Part shown: piece by piece, positions 61,779-64,000 of the stretch
Layout of the letters: each line of letters starts with the position of its first letter
Position numbering within the stretch: position 1 is the first letter of the stretch
From: Microbulbifer halophilus
GTDB taxonomy: Bacteria; Pseudomonadota; Gammaproteobacteria; Pseudomonadales; Cellvibrionaceae
Direction of reading: 5' to 3'
Assembly (NCBI RefSeq): GCF_026183675.1
Contig: NZ_JAPIVK010000026.1
Location: 1 to 64,000 of the forward strand
Length of the DNA: 64,000 nucleotides
Translations under genes and position numbers: made by a program
Notes under the pieces: generated by a model
What the model saw: the letters and a program-made list of their open reading frames with translations, nothing else
Told to the model about the DNA's origin: nothing
Database searches by the model: none

Positions 61779-63629
61779 TCAAAGCGTCAACTGGACACCC
61801 GCGTAAACCGCGGCACCGGCGGTGTGGTAGCCGGCCACCTCGCGGTAGTCCTTGTCCAGCACATTTTCGCCGCGCAGGGTGAGGCGGACTTTGTCCGTCA
61901 GGCGGTAGGCGGCGTTCAGGTCCAGCTTGTCGTAGGCGTCCAGCATCGCGCCGCTGGCGTCGAGACGGTCCTGCACCTGTTGCCAGTTGCCGTTGAGGGT
62001 CAGCCGGTCGTCCAGCAGGCTGTAGCTGAGCCCCAGGTTGTAGACCTCCTGGGGCACCTGCTGGCGCTGCCCGCCCTGTGTGTCGGTGGTGTCCAGCCAG
62101 GTGCTGTTCAGGTACCAGTCGAAGCTTTCCCCCAGTGCACCGGACAGCGCCAGTTCCACGCCTTGTGACTCGCTGTCGCCGTCGTCCTGGCCGTAGGCGC
62201 CGTAGTCGCCGAGTGAGTAGTCGTAGAAGATCGCATCGGTGATCTGCTGGTCGAAATACACCAGTTCCAGCTTCAGCAGTTCTGCCAGCCGGTAATCCAG
62301 CCCCAGTTCATAGCCGCGGCTGGTCTCCGGCCCCACCGCGGGCACCTCCTCGCTCAGGTTGAGGCTGACCTCGTAGGGGCTGGGGGCGCGGTAGCCGGTG
62401 CCATAGCTGGCGCGGTATTTCAGTTCCTGCTCGCCATCCAGCAGCACCGGGTAGGCGACCGTAGCGCGCCAGCTGTTGTGGTCTTCGGTTTCCAGGCTGT
62501 CGCGGCGATAGCCCAGGGTATAGAACAACTTGTCGGCGATATCGGCGCGCCACTCGGCAAAAAGCCCCAGGCTGTCGATATCCTCGTCGTCGGAAGCGCT
62601 GGCGAATTCCTGCTGCTCGTATTCGCCGCCCCACAGCAGGCGGCCGCCGGCCAGGGCACTGTGGCCGACGTAGTTCAGTTCATCGATGGCGCCGTCCACG
62701 GCGTAGGTGCTCTGCTCCAGTGAGAGGCTGTCGCGCTCGATTTCCTGCTGCGACACGGCTACCTCGTGGCCCGCGGAAGCAGTCCGGTAGTTGCCGCTCA
62801 GACTGGCACTGGTCTGTGTGTATTCATCCAGGCAGTCGTCGGTAGAACCGAAGGTGGCGGGATCGTAGCAGCCGTCGAAGCCGGTTTCTGCGTCGGTGCG
62901 GCGCAACTGCCCCTCCACGGAAAATTGCTCGCTGAACGCATAACCCAGGCGCGCGCTGCCGCTCAGGTTGTCATAGCCATCGCGCTCGCCGCTGGTGTCC
63001 GCTTCCTGCGCATTGAAACCGTCGCTGGAGAAATCGGACAGGTTCACATCGTAGTTCCAGCGGTCGCTGCTACCGCCCAAACTGGCGCTGGCTTTCCGGG
63101 TGCCGTAGCGCCCCGTCTCGGCGGATAGCTGCGCGCGCAGCGGTTCGTCGGACTTCTTGCTGATGATATTGATCACGCCGCCGGCGCCGGCGCCGTACAT
63201 CATGCCCTGCGGCCCCCGCAGTACCTCGATACGCTCGATATCCGACGCCTGCAGGTGCTGGAACTGCGCGCCCACCTGGGGCGCGGACGGATCGGCGATA
63301 TTGACGCCGTCCAGCAATACCAGGGTGCGGTAATTGCTCTCGCCGCGCAGGTACACGGAGCTGACCTTGCCCGCGCCACCGCTGTTCTTGACGGAGACCC
63401 CCGGCAATGTGCGCACCACATCCAGCAGGCTGCTGTAGCCAAGGCGCTCGATATCGGCGCCGGTCAGCACCGATACGGATACACCGCTTTCGCGCTTCGG
63501 CATTTCCACACGGCTGGCGGTAACAACAATCTGCTCCAGTTCAGCGTTCGGATCGGTTTCCTGCGCAACGGACGGCAGGGACAGGCTGGCGGCAGCGATG
63601 ACGGCCGCTGCGAGAAGTGTTCTTTTCAT
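61779..63629 (-). CDS. btuB: BtuB-like TonB-dependent vitamin B12 receptor
   Basis: A 616-residue receptor, the length of E. coli BtuB. I start it at MKRTLLAAAVIAAASLSLPS, with GGGGAA upstream. The TonB box region is LEQIVVTASRVE, the plug has LLDVVRTLPGVSVKNSGGAGK, VYLRGESNYRTLVLLDGVNI and VLRGPQGMMYGAGAGGVINI, and the barrel ends GAAVYAGVQLTL. The small plug and the cobalamin riboswitch upstream support a corrinoid ligand. cobO lies 1.6 kb away. Confidence 0.93.
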   Translation of the reverse strand: MKRTLLAAAVIAAASLSLPSVAQETDPNAELEQIVVTASRVEMPKRESGVSVSVLTGADIERLGYSSLLDVVRTLPGVSVKNSGGAGKVSSVYLRGESNYRTLVLLDGVNIADPSAPQVGAQFQHLQASDIERIEVLRGPQGMMYGAGAGGVINIISKKSDEPLRAQLSAETGRYGTRKASASLGGSSDRWNYDVNLSDFSSDGFNAQEADTSGERDGYDNLSGSARLGYAFSEQFSVEGQLRRTDAETGFDGCYDPATFGSTDDCLDEYTQTSASLSGNYRTASAGHEVAVSQQEIERDSLSLEQSTYAVDGAIDELNYVGHSALAGGRLLWGGEYEQQEFASASDDEDIDSLGLFAEWRADIADKLFYTLGYRRDSLETEDHNSWRATVAYPVLLDGEQELKYRASYGTGYRAPSPYEVSLNLSEEVPAVGPETSRGYELGLDYRLAELLKLELVYFDQQITDAIFYDYSLGDYGAYGQDDGDSESQGVELALSGALGESFDWYLNSTWLDTTDTQGGQRQQVPQEVYNLGLSYSLLDDRLTLNGNWQQVQDRLDASGAMLDAYDKLDLNAAYRLTDKVRLTLRGENVLDKDYREVAGYHTAGAAVYAGVQLTL

Positions 63630-63670
63630 GGTGGTTCCCCAATCTCGAAGGTAACTGCCCGCCCCACCAG

Positions 63671-63713
63671 CCCCCTCTCCCCCTTGGGGGGAGAGGGTTG
63701 GGGAGAGGGGGAG
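63671..63713. repeat. GGGAGAGG palindromic repeat in the btuB leader
   Basis: A copy of the dispersed palindrome lies between the riboswitch and the btuB start. Any btuB transcript must read through it. Confidence 0.7.
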
Positions 63714-63839
63714 CCGATCAGCACCCCTCCCTCCTCCGCAAGCGGGTAAGGGGAGAGAAATTACTCTGTAAAAAAGACGGATTGAGGGAGGGAAGTGCAA
63801 TCGGTGCGCGACAGGCGGGGCACACAGACCAGACAAAGC

Positions 63840-64000
63840 CCTCCGCTTTATCCTCGAGCCGGATTTATTCCCGGACAATCACCGAGGGCCGGTATCGGGC
63901 TTATCGGTCCGGGGACCGAATCACCGTTGCGGGGGCAGCGCCGGAATCGCTTCGAATAAATCAGACCTGAATCCGTGACTTCAGGGCGGATTCAGATCAG
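63840..64000 (-). promoter_or_regulatory. Cobalamin riboswitch, upstream of btuB (5' part at or beyond the window edge)
   Basis: On the minus strand, GATTCCGGCGCTG then CCCCCGCAACGGTGATTCGG (about 63919-63945) matches the most conserved core of cobalamin riboswitches. It is followed by AAGCCCGATACCGGCCCTC (about 63881-63899), the expected AGCC-GA-ACCGGCC element. The 5' arms should lie toward 64000 and may be cut by the window edge. It is about 250 bases upstream of the btuB ATG. When adenosylcobalamin binds it should lower btuB expression. The mechanism of shut-off, terminator or blocked ribosome site, is not clear from the sequence. Confidence 0.82.

Noticed and set aside
1-64000. CRISPR array, prophage, integrase, transposase, tRNA or rRNA
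   Set aside because: No regular spacer-repeat pattern, no phage or transposase proteins, and no tRNA or rRNA signature was found on either strand by reading.

Overview
The window is 64 kb of GC-rich chromosomal DNA from a Gram-negative gammaproteobacterium. Four large TonB-dependent receptors, many signal peptides, a lipoprotein, an extracellular-type pullulanase, BtuB, OmpW-like barrels and a typical gammaproteobacterial nrdR-rib-nusB-thiL-pgpA run support this. A marine polysaccharide degrader of the Microbulbifer/Cellvibrionales type is my inference, not something the sequence proves. I saw no rRNA, tRNA, CRISPR array, prophage or transposase.

Layout. 1-2.3 kb is an AT-richer island: the 3' end of a type VI secretion PAAR gene, two tandem DUF6795 exported proteins and a class 3 lipase. 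It looks like a T6SS effector/immunity cassette, and a PAAR relic records a tandem duplication. 2.5-10.4 kb holds a long PLP trans-sulfuration-type enzyme, an HtrA-like protease overlapping a membrane FHA protein and hisC, then mepA and ddl. 10.5-16.7 kb holds an HNH nuclease, a PQQ dehydrogenase-cytochrome c fusion, and the isoprenoid run xseB-ispA-dxs. 16.7-24.5 kb holds a DUF885 peptidase, rsgA and a large pullulanase. Two roughly 435-bp mirror-image repeat elements lie in its two convergent gaps.

24.5-34.8 kb is almost all minus-strand: nrdR, ribD, ribE, ribBX, ribH, nusB, thiL, pgpA, a retropepsin-like protease and ribA, then a polyamine-type binding protein and glyA. The riboflavin pathway is complete. 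The GTP cyclohydrolase step must come from the stand-alone RibA, because the RibA-like half of RibBX has lost its zinc and catalytic motifs. 34.9-43 kb holds two paralogous small beta-barrels, a lipoprotein, valine-catabolism genes (mmsB and a hydroxyisobutyryl-CoA hydrolase), ettA, a MOSC protein and a questin-oxidase-like protein.

43-50 kb holds two Oar-like TonB receptors in tandem. 50-55 kb holds a redoxin, a glutamine amidotransferase, an OmpW protein, an AMP-ligase and a decayed amidohydrolase. 55.5-59.5 kb holds a third TonB receptor and an AraC regulator. 59.5-64 kb is a cobalamin module: cobO, a TPR/TonB-C-like protein, and btuB behind a cobalamin riboswitch that runs to the window edge.

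Intergenic space is crowded with dispersed palindromes, above all a GGGAGAGG family with about a dozen copies. The most unusual features are the paired mirror-image elements at 18577-19013 and 24092-24524. Each is bounded by inward-facing intrinsic terminators and carries two 30-bp-arm palindromes whose arms differ between copies by matched, pairing-preserving changes.
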